Numbered from the stretch's first letter, positions 8,090 through 18,919 are shown. The stretch: DNA of 64,000 nt from Halobacillus fulvus (GCA_004078665.1 SCFO01000001.1:1018377-1082376); one strand, 5' to 3'. The notes: generated by a model from the sequence alone, not told the origin. Made by a program: numbers and translations.

Positions 8090-8099
8090 ACGTAACTTC

Positions 8100-8128
8100 A
8101 TTTTATTATGTCACATTGGAAAAATCAA
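8100..8128 (-). promoter_or_regulatory. SR1 promoter
   Basis: TTGATT and TAAAAT separated by exactly 17 bases on the minus strand, a sigma-A type promoter about 45 bases upstream of the SR1P start codon. Confidence 0.65.
8105..8115 (-). promoter_or_regulatory. possible CcpN operator overlapping the SR1 -10 region
   Basis: TGTGACATAAT fits ten of eleven positions of the CcpN motif as I remember it (TRTGHYATAYW) and partly overlaps the -10 hexamer, the arrangement seen at CcpN targets. CcpN is the main repressor of SR1 in B. subtilis. Motif recalled from memory, so moderate confidence only. Confidence 0.4.
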
Positions 8129-8218
8129 CCCCTTAAAGTATGTCTTTTTTTATTTTATGTCATACTAATAATTTCTCTTCTTATCAGTTTATGTGCACCT
8201 TGAAGATTTTAGACACAA

Positions 8219-8245
8219 AAAAGAGCGCCCGTAGGCACTCTTTTA
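8219..8245 (-). terminator. terminator of deacetylase lipoprotein gene
   Basis: AAAGAGTGCC paired imperfectly with GGGCGCTCTT on the minus strand and followed by TTTTT. Confidence 0.75.
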
Positions 8246-9079
8246 TTTTGGAAGTTGAATCAAAGCGGGATCGAGTAGTTCAAATTCCTTCTCTCGCAAT
8301 CCCTGGACGATTTCCGGAAGAGCTTCCGCTGTCCATTCCCGATCATGCATCAACAGGTTCGCTCCGTTTCCAAGCAAGTTCGTATTGACCATAATATCAG
8401 CTAGCGCATCGGCTTCCATATATTCTTTAAAATAATCGTAGCCATATGTCCAATTCATAAGCAGCATTCCCTCTTCCAGGGCGACCTGCTTAGAGTAGTC
8501 TGTATTGACACCATGAGGGGCCCTGAAAAATTTCGGACGTTCCCCGATGATGCTCTCAATCTCATCACTCAGACTGACAATTTCTTCTCGTTGTTTTTCT
8601 TCTGATACTTCATCAAGCTTCTGATGATTGAACGTATGGTTTCCGATCGCAAAACCCATCTCATGAATTTCCTTTAATATTTGCCGCTTTTCTTCCGATT
8701 GAATAAAGTGTCCGTTTACAAAAAAGATGGCTGGTGCATCCAGCTCCTTTAAAGTTGCAGCCATTTCCAGCGCCCGTTTATCCGGCACATCATCGATCGT
8801 CAATAAAGCCACTCTAGGGTTTGCTTCCCCGATCGGTTCAAATGACCATGTCTCCGTAAGCTTATACTGTGGTTCGACTACTCGGTCCACCTCTTCGGCT
8901 TCTTCCTCAGCTTTTTCTTCCGTATCCTCTTCTTTATCCTCCTGATCAGGCTCTTCTTGAACCACTTCCTGTTCGGAGTTATTCTCTATCTCTTTATCAG
9001 CCTGATCTCCCTCCCCTTCCGCTGTACTACAAGCCGCAAGCAAAAGAAGAAACAACACAAATACTACCCACTTTTTCAT
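8243..9079 (-). CDS. polysaccharide deacetylase family lipoprotein
   Basis: Extracytoplasmic lipoprotein of 278 residues with a NodB-type polysaccharide deacetylase domain. The signal peptide ends at the lipobox LLLAAC with Cys17, followed by an unusually acidic linker of about 50 residues rich in Glu, Asp and Gln. The catalytic motifs are LLTIDD near residue 93 (general base and metal Asp), HTFNH near residue 147 (metal His pair) and RAPHG near residue 183. Likely acts on peptidoglycan or another cell-surface amino sugar polymer; the exact substrate is unknown. The ATG after GGAGGG is used. The acidic linker is typical of secreted proteins of halophilic Bacilli. Confidence 0.85.
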   Translation of the reverse strand: MKKWVVFVLFLLLLAACSTAEGEGDQADKEIENNSEQEVVQEEPDQEDKEEDTEEKAEEEAEEVDRVVEPQYKLTETWSFEPIGEANPRVALLTIDDVPDKRALEMAATLKELDAPAIFFVNGHFIQSEEKRQILKEIHEMGFAIGNHTFNHQKLDEVSEEKQREEIVSLSDEIESIIGERPKFFRAPHGVNTDYSKQVALEEGMLLMNWTYGYDYFKEYMEADALADIMVNTNLLGNGANLLMHDREWTAEALPEIVQGLREKEFELLDPALIQLPK

Positions 9080-9216
9080 AGATGACCCTCCACTGTTATG
9101 TATTTCCAACTTCTATTATAAATATTTATAAGCCTTTTTTCTATGATTTTTCTGGATTTTGTACTATAATCGATAACCGTGGCTTTTGACAATACTTTTC
9201 CATACAGGTGATTACG

Positions 9217-10278
9217 ATGGTGGAAGCTTTCAAAAGGTTCAAACTGTTCGGTGGGAGGACGCTTAAAACCGGAGTTTCAGTGTTTATTACAGCATTGATT
9301 TGCGGTTTTTTTGATTTGCCAGTCGTTTTTGCAGTCATTACTGCAATCGTGACCATAGAACACACGGCAGCTGATTCGATCAGAAAAGCCGCCGTACGTT
9401 TTCCGGCTTCTGCAATTGGTGCCCTCTTGGCTACGACTTTTTACGGAGTTTTTGGAAAAGGTGCATTAACGTTCGCTTTGGCAGCTATGGCAACGATTGC
9501 GATCTGCCATAAATTAAAGTTGGATGATGGGATTGTCGTAGCTACCATAACGGCGACGGCGATGATTCCGGAATTCCAAAATGAATATGTTGTTTCGTTT
9601 TTCACAAGACTGGGTACTACATCTATTGGGATCATCATCTCAACTTTTGTGAATTTTTTCCTATTACCCCCGAATTACTCGCCACACATTTACAAAAATA
9701 TAAATGATTTGTATAATCAAGCTGGCCGGCTGTTGGAGCGAATAATCCTAGACTCTTTAGGCGAGGCTAAAGAAAAAAACAGGAGCATCCAAAGGTCCTA
9801 CCGTCAGTTGACCGCTCATCTAGAACGAACGTACCAGCTTTCCCAGTTCCAGCGTGAGGAATGGAAATACCACAAGCATACGACTGAGGAAATGAAAGTC
9901 TTCCAGTTTTCCCAGAAGAAACTGGGGGCGTTCCAGCAAATCATTTATCACCTGGGAAATTTGCAGTATGTGTCTATAAAGCCAACAGATTTTACACAAG
10001 AAGAAAAACAGCTCCTTCTTTCGCTTTTGCAAGATTACAAAAAAGTGCTGAAGGATCCCGCTCATTCCATCGAGGAAAGTCAATATCACAAAGTTGAACA
10101 ATTAGATGATGCATTCTGGAAGTGGAAAGAAGAACATGTTCAAAAGCAGACAACTTACAGGCATCAGCTGCCTCCTCAAACGATCTTGATTTACGAGTTT
10201 CTCTGTATTCATGATGTCCTTGAGGAGCTTCAGCATGTGTGTAAGCGTCAAACACGTTCAAAACTGCCTCCACAATGA
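9217..10278 (+). CDS. aromatic acid exporter family protein (ArAE_1)
   Basis: Membrane protein of 353 residues with a four- to five-helix N-terminal domain (residues 10 to 155) of the aromatic acid exporter ArAE_1 type, followed by a soluble, helical C-terminal domain rich in Gln, Lys and Glu. The opening RTLKTGVSVFITALICGFF and ITAIVTIEHTAADSIRKA are family hallmarks. Substrate unknown; relatives are proposed to export aromatic carboxylic acids. The ATG at 9217 follows AGGTGA at five bases; a GTG three codons upstream is also possible. Only about 40 bases separate it from the BCCT transporter gene, so co-transcription is possible. Confidence 0.78.
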   Translation: MVEAFKRFKLFGGRTLKTGVSVFITALICGFFDLPVVFAVITAIVTIEHTAADSIRKAAVRFPASAIGALLATTFYGVFGKGALTFALAAMATIAICHKLKLDDGIVVATITATAMIPEFQNEYVVSFFTRLGTTSIGIIISTFVNFFLLPPNYSPHIYKNINDLYNQAGRLLERIILDSLGEAKEKNRSIQRSYRQLTAHLERTYQLSQFQREEWKYHKHTTEEMKVFQFSQKKLGAFQQIIYHLGNLQYVSIKPTDFTQEEKQLLLSLLQDYKKVLKDPAHSIEESQYHKVEQLDDAFWKWKEEHVQKQTTYRHQLPPQTILIYEFLCIHDVLEELQHVCKRQTRSKLPPQ

Positions 10279-10320
10279 GCCGGAAGACATAACAAAATTT
10301 AATAAGAAGGGATGATCACT

Positions 10321-11862
10321 GTGAATCAAGTGACGAAAGTGTTTTATATTTCCGCTGTAGCAGCTATTTTATTCATCATTTGGGGAATCATCCCAGAGTC
10401 TGTTCTACCTACGTGGAATTTATCTAACGTAACAACACAAGTACAAGGGTTTATTACCGACAAATTTGGATGGTTCTACCTACTCTCCGCAACAGGGTTT
10501 CTAGTATTTGCTATATTCCTGATCTTTTCTAAATTCGGTAAGCTGAAACTAGGAAAGCCGGATGACGAACCAGAATATCCGTATATTACATGGTTTGCAA
10601 TGCTATTCAGTGCCGGTATGGGAATCGGACTCGTATTCTGGGGTGCGGCCGAACCATTATCACACTTCCATACACCACCTGTTCCAGGTATGGAACCAAC
10701 AAGTGAAGAAGCTGCACAATCTGCTATGAAATACAGCTTTTTCCACTGGGGATTCCATCCATGGGCGATTTATGCTGTATTAGCTCTTGCGCTCGCATAC
10801 TTCAAGTTTAGAAAAGACGCACCAGGCGTTATAAGCGCGGCGTTGACTCCTGTTCTTGGGGAAGAGCGAGTAAAAGGGCCAATCGGTACGCTGGTCGACT
10901 TTATCGCAGTATTTGCTACGATCTTTGGAGTTGCGACATCTCTAGGACTTGGTGCCCTTCAAATCTCCAGTGGTCTTGCCTTTACCATTGAAGGTCTTGA
11001 AGACACCTTTACATTGCAATTAATTATTATTGTAATTGTGACGTTCTTGTTTATGATTTCCGCTATGACAGGGTTGAACAAAGGAATCAAGTACTTGAGT
11101 AATACGAACATCGTGTTAGCTCTACTATTAATGTTCTTCCTACTCTTTGCCGGACCGACGAACTTTATCATGGACTTCTTTACGACGTCTTTCGGATCTT
11201 ATCTTCGTGACTTGCCTTACATGAGTTTCCGAATGACGCCATTTGCAGAAGATAATACGTGGGTACAAGGCTGGACGATCTTCTACTGGGCATGGTGGAT
11301 TTCCTGGGCTCCATTCGTTGGTACATTTATCGCCCGTGTATCTAAAGGGCGTACCATTCGCGAATTCATCCTGGGTGTGCTACTTGTTCCAACCGTATTC
11401 GGCGCGCTTTGGTTCTCCGTATTCGGTGGTACAACACTTTCTCTTGAATTCTTCGATGGTGTTGATATCAACACGGATATGACGGAACTTGGTACAGAAG
11501 TAGCGTTATTCTCCATGCTTGAGAATGTGCCACTTGGAGGCATTATGTCCTTCATCGGCTTGCTGTTGATCAGTACGTTCTTCATCACATCTGCTGACTC
11601 TGCAACCTTTGTTCTTGGAATGCAAACAACGAACGGTAGCTTGAATCCTAAAAACCAAGTGAAATTTACTTGGGGTATCATTCAAGCTGGTGCTGCAGCC
11701 GTGCTATTATGGCAAGGTGGTCTTGGCGCTCTGCAAACCGCCGCAATTATCGCAGCCTTCCCGTTCACATTCATCATGATTCTGATCTGTTTCTCTCTAT
11801 ATAAACAGTTCAACATTGATGCTAAAGCGGTAGGATTGAAGAAGAAATCTCAACCTAAATAA
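10321..11862 (+). CDS. opuD: BCCT family glycine betaine transporter (OpuD-like)
   Basis: Secondary transporter of the betaine/choline/carnitine family, 513 residues with twelve predicted helices. It imports compatible solutes with Na+ under osmotic stress. The glycine-rich FSAGMGIGLVFWGAAEP near residue 92 and the aromatic-box helix with WAWWISWAPFVG followed by the RVSKGRTIREF cytoplasmic loop are diagnostic. GTG at 10321 is chosen, with AAGGGATGA upstream; an ATG three codons earlier lies in that site. The short cytoplasmic C-terminal tail, with KKKSQPK, resembles OpuD more than the long tail of BetP. Choline or carnitine specificity cannot be excluded. Confidence 0.88.
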   Translation: MNQVTKVFYISAVAAILFIIWGIIPESVLPTWNLSNVTTQVQGFITDKFGWFYLLSATGFLVFAIFLIFSKFGKLKLGKPDDEPEYPYITWFAMLFSAGMGIGLVFWGAAEPLSHFHTPPVPGMEPTSEEAAQSAMKYSFFHWGFHPWAIYAVLALALAYFKFRKDAPGVISAALTPVLGEERVKGPIGTLVDFIAVFATIFGVATSLGLGALQISSGLAFTIEGLEDTFTLQLIIIVIVTFLFMISAMTGLNKGIKYLSNTNIVLALLLMFFLLFAGPTNFIMDFFTTSFGSYLRDLPYMSFRMTPFAEDNTWVQGWTIFYWAWWISWAPFVGTFIARVSKGRTIREFILGVLLVPTVFGALWFSVFGGTTLSLEFFDGVDINTDMTELGTEVALFSMLENVPLGGIMSFIGLLLISTFFITSADSATFVLGMQTTNGSLNPKNQVKFTWGIIQAGAAAVLLWQGGLGALQTAAIIAAFPFTFIMILICFSLYKQFNIDAKAVGLKKKSQPK

Positions 11863-11872
11863 AGGTAAACGA

Positions 11873-11907
11873 AACAGTGTCTCCAAATGGAGGCACTGTT
11901 TTTTTGT
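11873..11907 (+). terminator. opuD terminator
   Basis: AACAGTGTCTCC stem with one mismatch to GGAGGCACTGTT and a seven-T run. Confidence 0.85.
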
Positions 11908-12018
11908 CATTTCACACTTCTTACGAAAGCTTTTCATATCCTTATATTTTTGGCTCTATTAAAAAATGAACCCCCTCTCCCTGTTTTTTCGTATAATGAA
12001 GAAAAGGAGGTATGGCAA

Positions 12019-12777
12019 ATGTTCAAAAAACTGTTAGCAAGTGTAGGCGTTGGTGGAGCAAAAGTGGATACCCAGCTCGAAAAAGATCGGTTCATTCCTG
12101 GTGAGGAAGTTCATGGACGGGTCGTTATTCAAGGGGGAGATGTGGAACAGACGATCGACTCGATTCACATCTTTCTCATGACTGAAGCGATCCGTGAAGC
12201 CAACGATAAGAAAGTGAAAGAAAAGGTTTCCCTCACGAAGTATCCCATCGCTCAAAATATGGTGATTAAAGAGAAGGAAACAAAAGAAATCCCCTTCTCC
12301 CTTCAGCTTCCCTATCATGTTCCAGCTTCTTTAGGCCGTTTACCTATTTGGTTCGAAACGGGTCTCGACATCCCGATGGCATTGGATCCTGAAGACAGAG
12401 ACAACATTCATGTCGAACCTCATCCATACATTGATCGTGTCATCCGAACCTTAGAGGAGTCATTAGGCTTTCAATTGCGGAAGGTGGAAATGGAATACTC
12501 CAAAAGGCATGGATATGTACAAGAATTCGAATTTTATCCGCGCGGTGAATTCAGATCCTACTTAGACGAACTAGAAGCCGTATTTTTCCTTCAAGAGCAT
12601 CAGGTAGAAGTCATGCTTGAGGTCGATCGACGCGCACGGGGTCTGGGCGGATTATTCGCAGAGGCGTTAGAAATGGATGAGAGCCATGTCAGAGTCGTTC
12701 TGACAAAAAGTGAGCTGCAATCCCCTCAAACTGTCGAAAACAAACTGAGACAAGTAATAGAGGAGCATAGCCGCTAG
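12019..12777 (+). CDS. spo0M: sporulation-control protein Spo0M
   Basis: Cytoplasmic protein of 252 residues of the SpoOM family, with an arrestin-like N-terminal half. In B. subtilis Spo0M influences sporulation and cell division. Start MFKKLLASVGVGGAKVDTQL, with PGEEVHGRVVIQGG near residue 31, is the characteristic opening; IPFSLQLPYHVPASLG near residue 94 and ETGLDIPMALDPEDRD near residue 114 follow. The start is fixed by AAAGGAGG eight bases upstream; a longer frame reaching back 44 codons runs through a hydrophobic but uncredible stretch. Monocistronic. Confidence 0.9.
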   Translation: MFKKLLASVGVGGAKVDTQLEKDRFIPGEEVHGRVVIQGGDVEQTIDSIHIFLMTEAIREANDKKVKEKVSLTKYPIAQNMVIKEKETKEIPFSLQLPYHVPASLGRLPIWFETGLDIPMALDPEDRDNIHVEPHPYIDRVIRTLEESLGFQLRKVEMEYSKRHGYVQEFEFYPRGEFRSYLDELEAVFFLQEHQVEVMLEVDRRARGLGGLFAEALEMDESHVRVVLTKSELQSPQTVENKLRQVIEEHSR

Positions 12778-13017
12778 ATGGGGAACATTAGAAGACGGTC
12801 ATCTTATTTTTTTAAATTCAATCTACTCAGAGGGGTCTTCCGTTTTACCGGCGCCCTCTCCACACCTCATGTTTGACAAAGGTAACGCAAAATAACAAAA
12901 TAATGAACAATAAAACATCACATTATCATTTAAGTAACATTTCCATAACAGACGCACATTCTCTTTTCTCGTTTGCTATACTGGGTATAGCGAACAGTAA
13001 GGGAGTGGAGAAAAGTC

Positions 13018-13392
13018 ATGTCTATACGCATTTTACTATCGTCGATCCTCATTGTGTTGATCCTCGCTGGTTGTCTCCCTCAATCAGAAGAGATTGACGT
13101 ATTAAGCACAGAGGCGTCAGACTATGAGCTATATTTGTACACAAAGAAAGGCCAAGATGAAGAAGCGCAAGATTATTTAAACGCCATTTTAGACTGGAAG
13201 ACAAAACAAGATGACTCACAGCAGTTCGACTTCAAACAATCCAGTACCCAATCAGATAACATTGAAGTCTCAACAGACGACCTTCCAGCATTAGTGATTA
13301 AAAAAGAAGGAAAAGTCGTAACGAGTATTAAAGGTGATAACCCAAGCAACAAGATTTTATTGACTTTAGAAAACTCTTTTGCTTATCAGTGA
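13018..13392 (+). CDS. slp: small lipoprotein Slp-like
   Basis: Lipoprotein of 124 residues. Signal peptide MSIRILLSSILIVLILAGC with a LAGC lipobox, Cys19. The mature part is hydrophilic and contains an alternating pattern that could form a small mixed alpha/beta domain, ending in KILLTLENSFAYQ. Its size and its place next to pdhD match slp of B. subtilis, annotated as a small peptidoglycan-associated lipoprotein; I rely mostly on synteny. Function unknown. Followed by a hairpin. Confidence 0.68.
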   Translation: MSIRILLSSILIVLILAGCLPQSEEIDVLSTEASDYELYLYTKKGQDEEAQDYLNAILDWKTKQDDSQQFDFKQSSTQSDNIEVSTDDLPALVIKKEGKVVTSIKGDNPSNKILLTLENSFAYQ

Positions 13393-13463
13393 TCGTTTTA
13401 CACAGCGGTTCGTCATCTATACACGCTCTCCCCTGTCAGTTTTTGAATAGTATATATATATTT

Positions 13464-13494
13464 AAAAAGCTTGGCATCCAGCCAAGCTTTTTTT
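13464..13494 (+). terminator. slp terminator
   Basis: AAAAAGCTTGGC stem, loop ATCCA, complement GCCAAGCTTTTTTT. Symmetric, so it can also stop transcription entering from the right. Confidence 0.88.
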
Positions 13495-13505
13495 GATGAG
13501 TTTAG

Positions 13506-13610
13506 TTACTCCGTTCCTTTATTCGTGCCTTTCCCTTCCTGCTCCCCCTTTTCTTTTCTCATAGCATTCAAATCTTTTTTACTTTTATGCTTTTTCAACT
13601 TATCCTTCAT
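13506..13610 (-). CDS. 34-residue highly charged protein
   Basis: Short frame starting MKDKLKKHKSKKDLNAM and ending GKGTNKGTE. Nineteen of 34 residues are charged and there is no hydrophobic segment. AAAGGAGG is about eight bases before the ATG, which is as good a ribosome site as any in the window and is the main reason for calling it. It lies directly downstream of the pdhD terminator on the same strand, so it may be expressed by read-through or from its own promoter. No family recognised. Confidence 0.6.
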   Translation of the reverse strand: MKDKLKKHKSKKDLNAMRKEKGEQEGKGTNKGTE

Positions 13611-13650
13611 TTAGAAAACCTCCTTTCTTTTAATATGGTACAAAAGGACA

Positions 13651-13690
13651 AAAAAATAAGCCCAAAAGGTTTTGTACCTTTTGGGCTTAT
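13651..13690 (-). terminator. pdhD operon terminator
   Basis: Perfect 13-base stem AAGCCCAAAAGGT / ACCTTTTGGGCTT with a five-base loop, followed on the minus strand by ATTTTTTTG. Confidence 0.9.
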
Positions 13691-13700
13691 CTGTAAATTC

Positions 13701-15110
13701 TTATTTAACGATGTGGATTGGTTGACCAATCGCAACTTCAGCTGCTTCCATCGTAATTTCACCAAGCGTCGGGTGAGCATGGATTGTTAGAGCAAGATCT
13801 TCTGCTGTCATACCAGCTTCAATCGCCAATCCTAGTTCAGCAATCATGTCACTCGCATTTGGTCCTGCAACTTGAGCACCGATGACAAGATCGTCATCTT
13901 TACGTGTTACAAGCTTCAAGAAACCGTCACTGTCATTTAGAGACAGGGCACGTCCATTCGCAGCGAATGGGAATTTAGAAGCTTTCACTTCATAACCAGC
14001 ATCTTTGGCTTCCTGCTCTGTATAACCAACAGAAGCAAGTTCAGGATCAGAGAAGACAACAGCTGGAATACCAAGATAGTCGATCTCAGATTTTTCGCCA
14101 GCAATCGCTTCTGCAGCAATTTTTCCTTCGTAAGATGCTTTGTGAGCAAGTGGTGGTCCTTCTACGATATCACCGATTGCATAGATGTTATCAAGGCTTG
14201 TACGGCACTGCTTGTCAATCTCGATTACACCTCTGTCGCTCATCTTGATGCCGATGTCTTCAAGACCGATTTCGTCAGTGTTCGGGCGTCGACCTACAGT
14301 AACTAGTACGTAATCAGCGTCGATTGTTTTCTCTTCGCCTTTCACTTCATACTTAACGGTTACGCCATCTTCTGTTTCTTCAACACCTTGAGCCATAGCT
14401 TCTGTCACAACGTCTACACCTTTTTTCTTAAGGCGCTTGTTGACGATTTGAGACATTTGCTTCTCGAAGCCACCAAGAATACTCTTCGTACCTTCAAGAA
14501 TCGTTACCTCTGTGTCAAAGTTCGCATAAGCTGTACCAAGCTCAGTACCGATGTATCCACCACCGATGACGACAAGCTTCTTAGGAATCTCTGTCAATGA
14601 CAGGGCTCCAGTGGAATCCAGAACGCGATCAGAGAACTTGAAGTTCGGGATCTCAATCGGACGGGAACCTGTAGCTACGATACAGTTGTTGAATGTGTAA
14701 GTTTGGGAGTTTTTATCGTCCATTACACGTACAGTGTTTTGATCGACGAAATAAACTTCACCTTTCACGATGTCTACTTTGTTTCCTTTAAGAAGACCTT
14801 CGACACCGCCAGTCAGTTTATTAACAACTCCGCCTTTCCACTCCTGTACTTTAGAAAAGTCTACAGTTGTTTTTTCAGATTGGATACCCATGTCTTCCGC
14901 GCCTTTAGCATGCTCGTAGCGGTGACCAGCCTGAATCAAGGCTTTGGAAGGCACACAACCAACGTTCAGACATACGCCCCCAAGGTTACCTTTGTCTACG
15001 ATCGTTACTTTTTGGCCCGTTTGTGCGGCACGGATGGCAGCTACATAGCCACCAGGACCCGCACCAACGACTAACGTATCTAGTTCAATTGGGAAATCTC
15101 CTACTACCAT
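13701..15110 (-). CDS. pdhD: dihydrolipoyl dehydrogenase (E3) of pyruvate dehydrogenase
   Basis: FAD-dependent E3 subunit, 469 residues, reoxidising the dihydrolipoyl groups of E2 with NAD+. The N-terminal FAD fold has [12 protein letters not shown] at residues 14 to 25. The redox disulfide is Cys47/Cys52 in CLNVGC. The NAD-binding fold has [13 protein letters not shown], and the catalytic His-Glu pair is His446 and Glu451 in the C-terminal HAHPTLGE. Last gene of the pdh operon, three bases after pdhC, ending in a strong hairpin. May also serve other 2-oxoacid dehydrogenases, as in Bacillus. Confidence 0.96.
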   Translation of the reverse strand: MVVGDFPIELDTLVVGAGPGGYVAAIRAAQTGQKVTIVDKGNLGGVCLNVGCVPSKALIQAGHRYEHAKGAEDMGIQSEKTTVDFSKVQEWKGGVVNKLTGGVEGLLKGNKVDIVKGEVYFVDQNTVRVMDDKNSQTYTFNNCIVATGSRPIEIPNFKFSDRVLDSTGALSLTEIPKKLVVIGGGYIGTELGTAYANFDTEVTILEGTKSILGGFEKQMSQIVNKRLKKKGVDVVTEAMAQGVEETEDGVTVKYEVKGEEKTIDADYVLVTVGRRPNTDEIGLEDIGIKMSDRGVIEIDKQCRTSLDNIYAIGDIVEGPPLAHKASYEGKIAAEAIAGEKSEIDYLGIPAVVFSDPELASVGYTEQEAKDAGYEVKASKFPFAANGRALSLNDSDGFLKLVTRKDDDLVIGAQVAGPNASDMIAELGLAIEAGMTAEDLALTIHAHPTLGEITMEAAEVAIGQPIHIVK

Positions 15111-15113
15111 ACT

Positions 15114-16406
15114 TTACGCCTCCATCATGATTAGTTGTGGATCGTTCAGTAAACGCTTGATGTTGTTCATTGCATGTTGAGCAGTAGCACCATCGATAAT
15201 ACGGTGGTCAAAGCTCAAGGAAATCGCAAGAACAGGAGCAACAACTACTTCGCCATCACGTACGACAGGCTTCTCGGCAATTCGCCCGATACCAAGGATC
15301 GCAACTTCTGGGTGGTTGATAACTGGAGTGAACCATTGGCCACCAGCAGAACCGATGTTTGTAATTGTAGTGGAAGCACCTTTCATTTCTTCAGATGAAA
15401 GTTTACCGTCACGAGCTTTTACAGCAAGTTCATTGATTTCGCTTGAGATACCGAAGACAGACTTACGGTCCGCATCTTTTACGACAGGAACCATTAGACC
15501 TTTGTCCGTATCAGCAGCGATACCAATATTATAATAATGTTTCTGAATAATTTCATCCGTATTATCATCAATAGATGTATTCAATACCGGATATTTCTTC
15601 AGAGTAGAAACAAGGGCCTTCACTACGTAAGGAAGATACGTCAGCTTGATTTCCTGCTCAGCAGCAACCGCTTTGAACTTCTTACGGTGCGCAACAAGTT
15701 CTGTTACGTCCACTTCGTCCATCAATGTTACGTGTGGAGCTGTGTGCTTGGAATTAACCATAGCTTTAGAGATCGCTTTACGGATTCCGCTCATCTTCTC
15801 ACGAGTTTCAGGATAAGCTTCTCCAGCTGCTGGAGCCTGTTGAGTTTGCTGAGTTTCCTGAGCTTCTTCTTTCGCTTCTCCAGCGTCTGCTTCAGCCGCT
15901 TCGGTCTGTCCGCCATTCAAGAAGCTTTCAACATCTTCTTTAACGATACGGCCGTTTTTACCGGAACCTTGCACTTTGCGGATGTCCACGTCGTTGTCGC
16001 GGGCAAACTTACGAACAGAAGGCATCGCAATGACACGCGTGTCATCGTCTACATCAGATTCGTCAGCTTGAGCTGCAGGCTGTTCTGACTTCTCTTCAGC
16101 TGCTTCTTCCTTCTTCTCTTCCTTCGGCTCTTCTTTCGCTTCTGCTTCAGAGTCACCGGAATCTTCGGAGCCATCATCGATCGTAATGATCACTGTACCT
16201 ACTGTTGTCGTTTCGCCTTCTTCTACATGAAGTTCTTTAACGGTTCCATCTACTTGAGAAGGAATTTCTACAACAGCTTTATCGTTTTGTACTTCACAGA
16301 GTACATCGTCTTCTTTAACTTCATCGCCTGGTTTTACAAACCATTTTGCGATTTCACCTTCGTGGATACCTTCACCGATATCAGGCAGTTTAAATTCGAA
16401 CGCCAC
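15114..16406 (-). CDS. pdhC: dihydrolipoyllysine acetyltransferase (E2) of pyruvate dehydrogenase
   Basis: E2 core subunit, 430 residues. One lipoyl domain (residues 1 to 80, lipoylated Lys43 in QNDKAVV), a long acidic Glu/Ala/Gln/Ser linker, a peripheral-subunit-binding domain near residues 126 to 165 ([15 protein letters not shown]), a second flexible linker, and the catalytic acetyltransferase domain ending in [10 protein letters not shown] with His401. It forms the 60-mer core and moves acetyl groups to CoA. The linkers are richer in Glu than in mesophilic non-halophiles as I remember them, consistent with a salt-adapted proteome. Lies 28 bases after pdhB. Confidence 0.96.
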   Translation of the reverse strand: MAFEFKLPDIGEGIHEGEIAKWFVKPGDEVKEDDVLCEVQNDKAVVEIPSQVDGTVKELHVEEGETTTVGTVIITIDDGSEDSGDSEAEAKEEPKEEKKEEAAEEKSEQPAAQADESDVDDDTRVIAMPSVRKFARDNDVDIRKVQGSGKNGRIVKEDVESFLNGGQTEAAEADAGEAKEEAQETQQTQQAPAAGEAYPETREKMSGIRKAISKAMVNSKHTAPHVTLMDEVDVTELVAHRKKFKAVAAEQEIKLTYLPYVVKALVSTLKKYPVLNTSIDDNTDEIIQKHYYNIGIAADTDKGLMVPVVKDADRKSVFGISSEINELAVKARDGKLSSEEMKGASTTITNIGSAGGQWFTPVINHPEVAILGIGRIAEKPVVRDGEVVVAPVLAISLSFDHRIIDGATAQHAMNNIKRLLNDPQLIMMEA

Positions 16407-16434
16407 GGTTATTACCTCCTATTTTTAGAGATGA

Positions 16435-17412
16435 TTAAAAGTTGATTACGTTGTTTACTTTTTCAACGATTGTATTGTGGTTAGGCAACCATACTTCTTC
16501 TGCTTGAGTAAAGGCATAAACTGTGTCCGGAGCTGCAACGCGAAGCACTGGAGCTTCCAGGTGCAGAATTGCCTGTTCTTGGATTTCTGCTGCGATGTTT
16601 GCCGCGATACCAGCTTGCTTTTGAGCTTCCTGTACAACGACCGCGCGGTTTGTTTTCTTCACAGACTCAAGAATCGTTTCGTAGTCAACAGGACTTACCG
16701 TGCGAAGGTCAATGACTTCTGCACTGATTCCGTCTTTTTCAAGTTCTTCCGCTGCTTTAAGGCTGGAGTGAACCATAGCGCCGTAAGCAATCAATGTAAC
16801 GTCTGTACCTTCACGCTTGATCGCCGCTTTATCAAGGTCTACTGTGTATTCCTCTTCAGGAACTTCTTCACGGAAAGAACGGTAAAGCTTCATGTGCTCA
16901 AGGAAAATGACCGGATCATTGTTACGGATCGAAGAGATCAAAAGTCCTTTTGCATCATATGGGTTAGATGGAATAACTACACGAAGACCTGGTTGTTGAG
17001 CCATAAGACCTTCCAAGCTGTCTGCGTGAAGTTCTGGTGTATGAACACCACCACCGAAAGGAGAACGAACGGTAATCGGCATTGGACGAGTACCACCAGA
17101 ACGGTAACGGTAACGTGCCATTTGACCGCTGATTGCATCCATAACTTCGTATACGAAACCGAAGAACTGGATTTCAGGAACCGGACGGAAACCAGTTAGT
17201 GCAAGACCGATGGAGATCCCGCCGATACCGGATTCAGCTAGTGGTGTATCGAATACGCGATCTTCGCCGAATTCTTTTTGAAGGCCTTCTGTTGCACGGA
17301 ATACTCCGCCGTTTTGACCAACGTCTTCACCGAAAACTAGCACGTTTTCGTCATTTTTAAGTTCTGTGCGCATCGCGTCTGTGATGGCTTGAATCATTGT
17401 CATTTGTGCCAT
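16435..17412 (-). CDS. pdhB: pyruvate dehydrogenase E1 beta subunit
   Basis: Beta chain of the heterotetrameric E1, 325 residues, a transketolase-type protein. Opening [17 protein letters not shown] and [17 protein letters not shown] near residue 29, the pyrimidine-domain [20 protein letters not shown] near residue 83, and [17 protein letters not shown] near residue 115 are characteristic. The C-terminal transketolase domain has [18 protein letters not shown]. With PdhA it decarboxylates pyruvate on thiamine diphosphate and acetylates the lipoyl groups of PdhC. Starts three bases after pdhA ends. Confidence 0.96.
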   Translation of the reverse strand: MAQMTMIQAITDAMRTELKNDENVLVFGEDVGQNGGVFRATEGLQKEFGEDRVFDTPLAESGIGGISIGLALTGFRPVPEIQFFGFVYEVMDAISGQMARYRYRSGGTRPMPITVRSPFGGGVHTPELHADSLEGLMAQQPGLRVVIPSNPYDAKGLLISSIRNNDPVIFLEHMKLYRSFREEVPEEEYTVDLDKAAIKREGTDVTLIAYGAMVHSSLKAAEELEKDGISAEVIDLRTVSPVDYETILESVKKTNRAVVVQEAQKQAGIAANIAAEIQEQAILHLEAPVLRVAAPDTVYAFTQAEEVWLPNHNTIVEKVNNVINF

Positions 17413-17415
17413 GAT

Positions 17416-18893
<1,478 letters not shown>

Positions 18894-18919
18894 AAAAAAA
18901 CCGCCGGATGGCGGTTTTA
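18894..18919 (-). terminator. ykyA terminator
   Basis: AACCGCC stem, loop ATCC, complement GGCGGTT followed on the minus strand by TTTTTTT. Confidence 0.85.

Larger units (their letters stand above)
7905..8093 (-). ncRNA. SR1-like dual-function small RNA
   Basis: Predicted transcript of roughly 190 nucleotides running from the promoter at 8100-8128 to the hairpin at 7909-7938. In B. subtilis SR1 is about 205 nt, lies in the same place next to speA, base-pairs with ahrC mRNA to block its translation, and also encodes the peptide SR1P. Here the encoded SR1P-like peptide, the promoter, the operators and the terminator are all visible; whether the ahrC-pairing regions are kept cannot be tested because ahrC is outside the window. 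Ends are inferred. Confidence 0.7.

Noticed and set aside
8140-8388. Plus-strand frame upstream of SR1 and into the deacetylase gene
   Set aside because: Runs antisense through the deacetylase terminator and end; no ribosome site.
15537-16088. 183-codon plus-strand frame opposite pdhC
   Set aside because: Shadow of the Glu/Ala-rich linkers of pdhC (giving Phe/Ser/Leu runs), no ribosome site.
16477-17199. Long plus-strand frame (240 codons) opposite pdhB
   Set aside because: Antisense to a certain gene; Cys/Phe/Arg-rich composition typical of the reverse frame of a codon-biased gene, no ribosome site.
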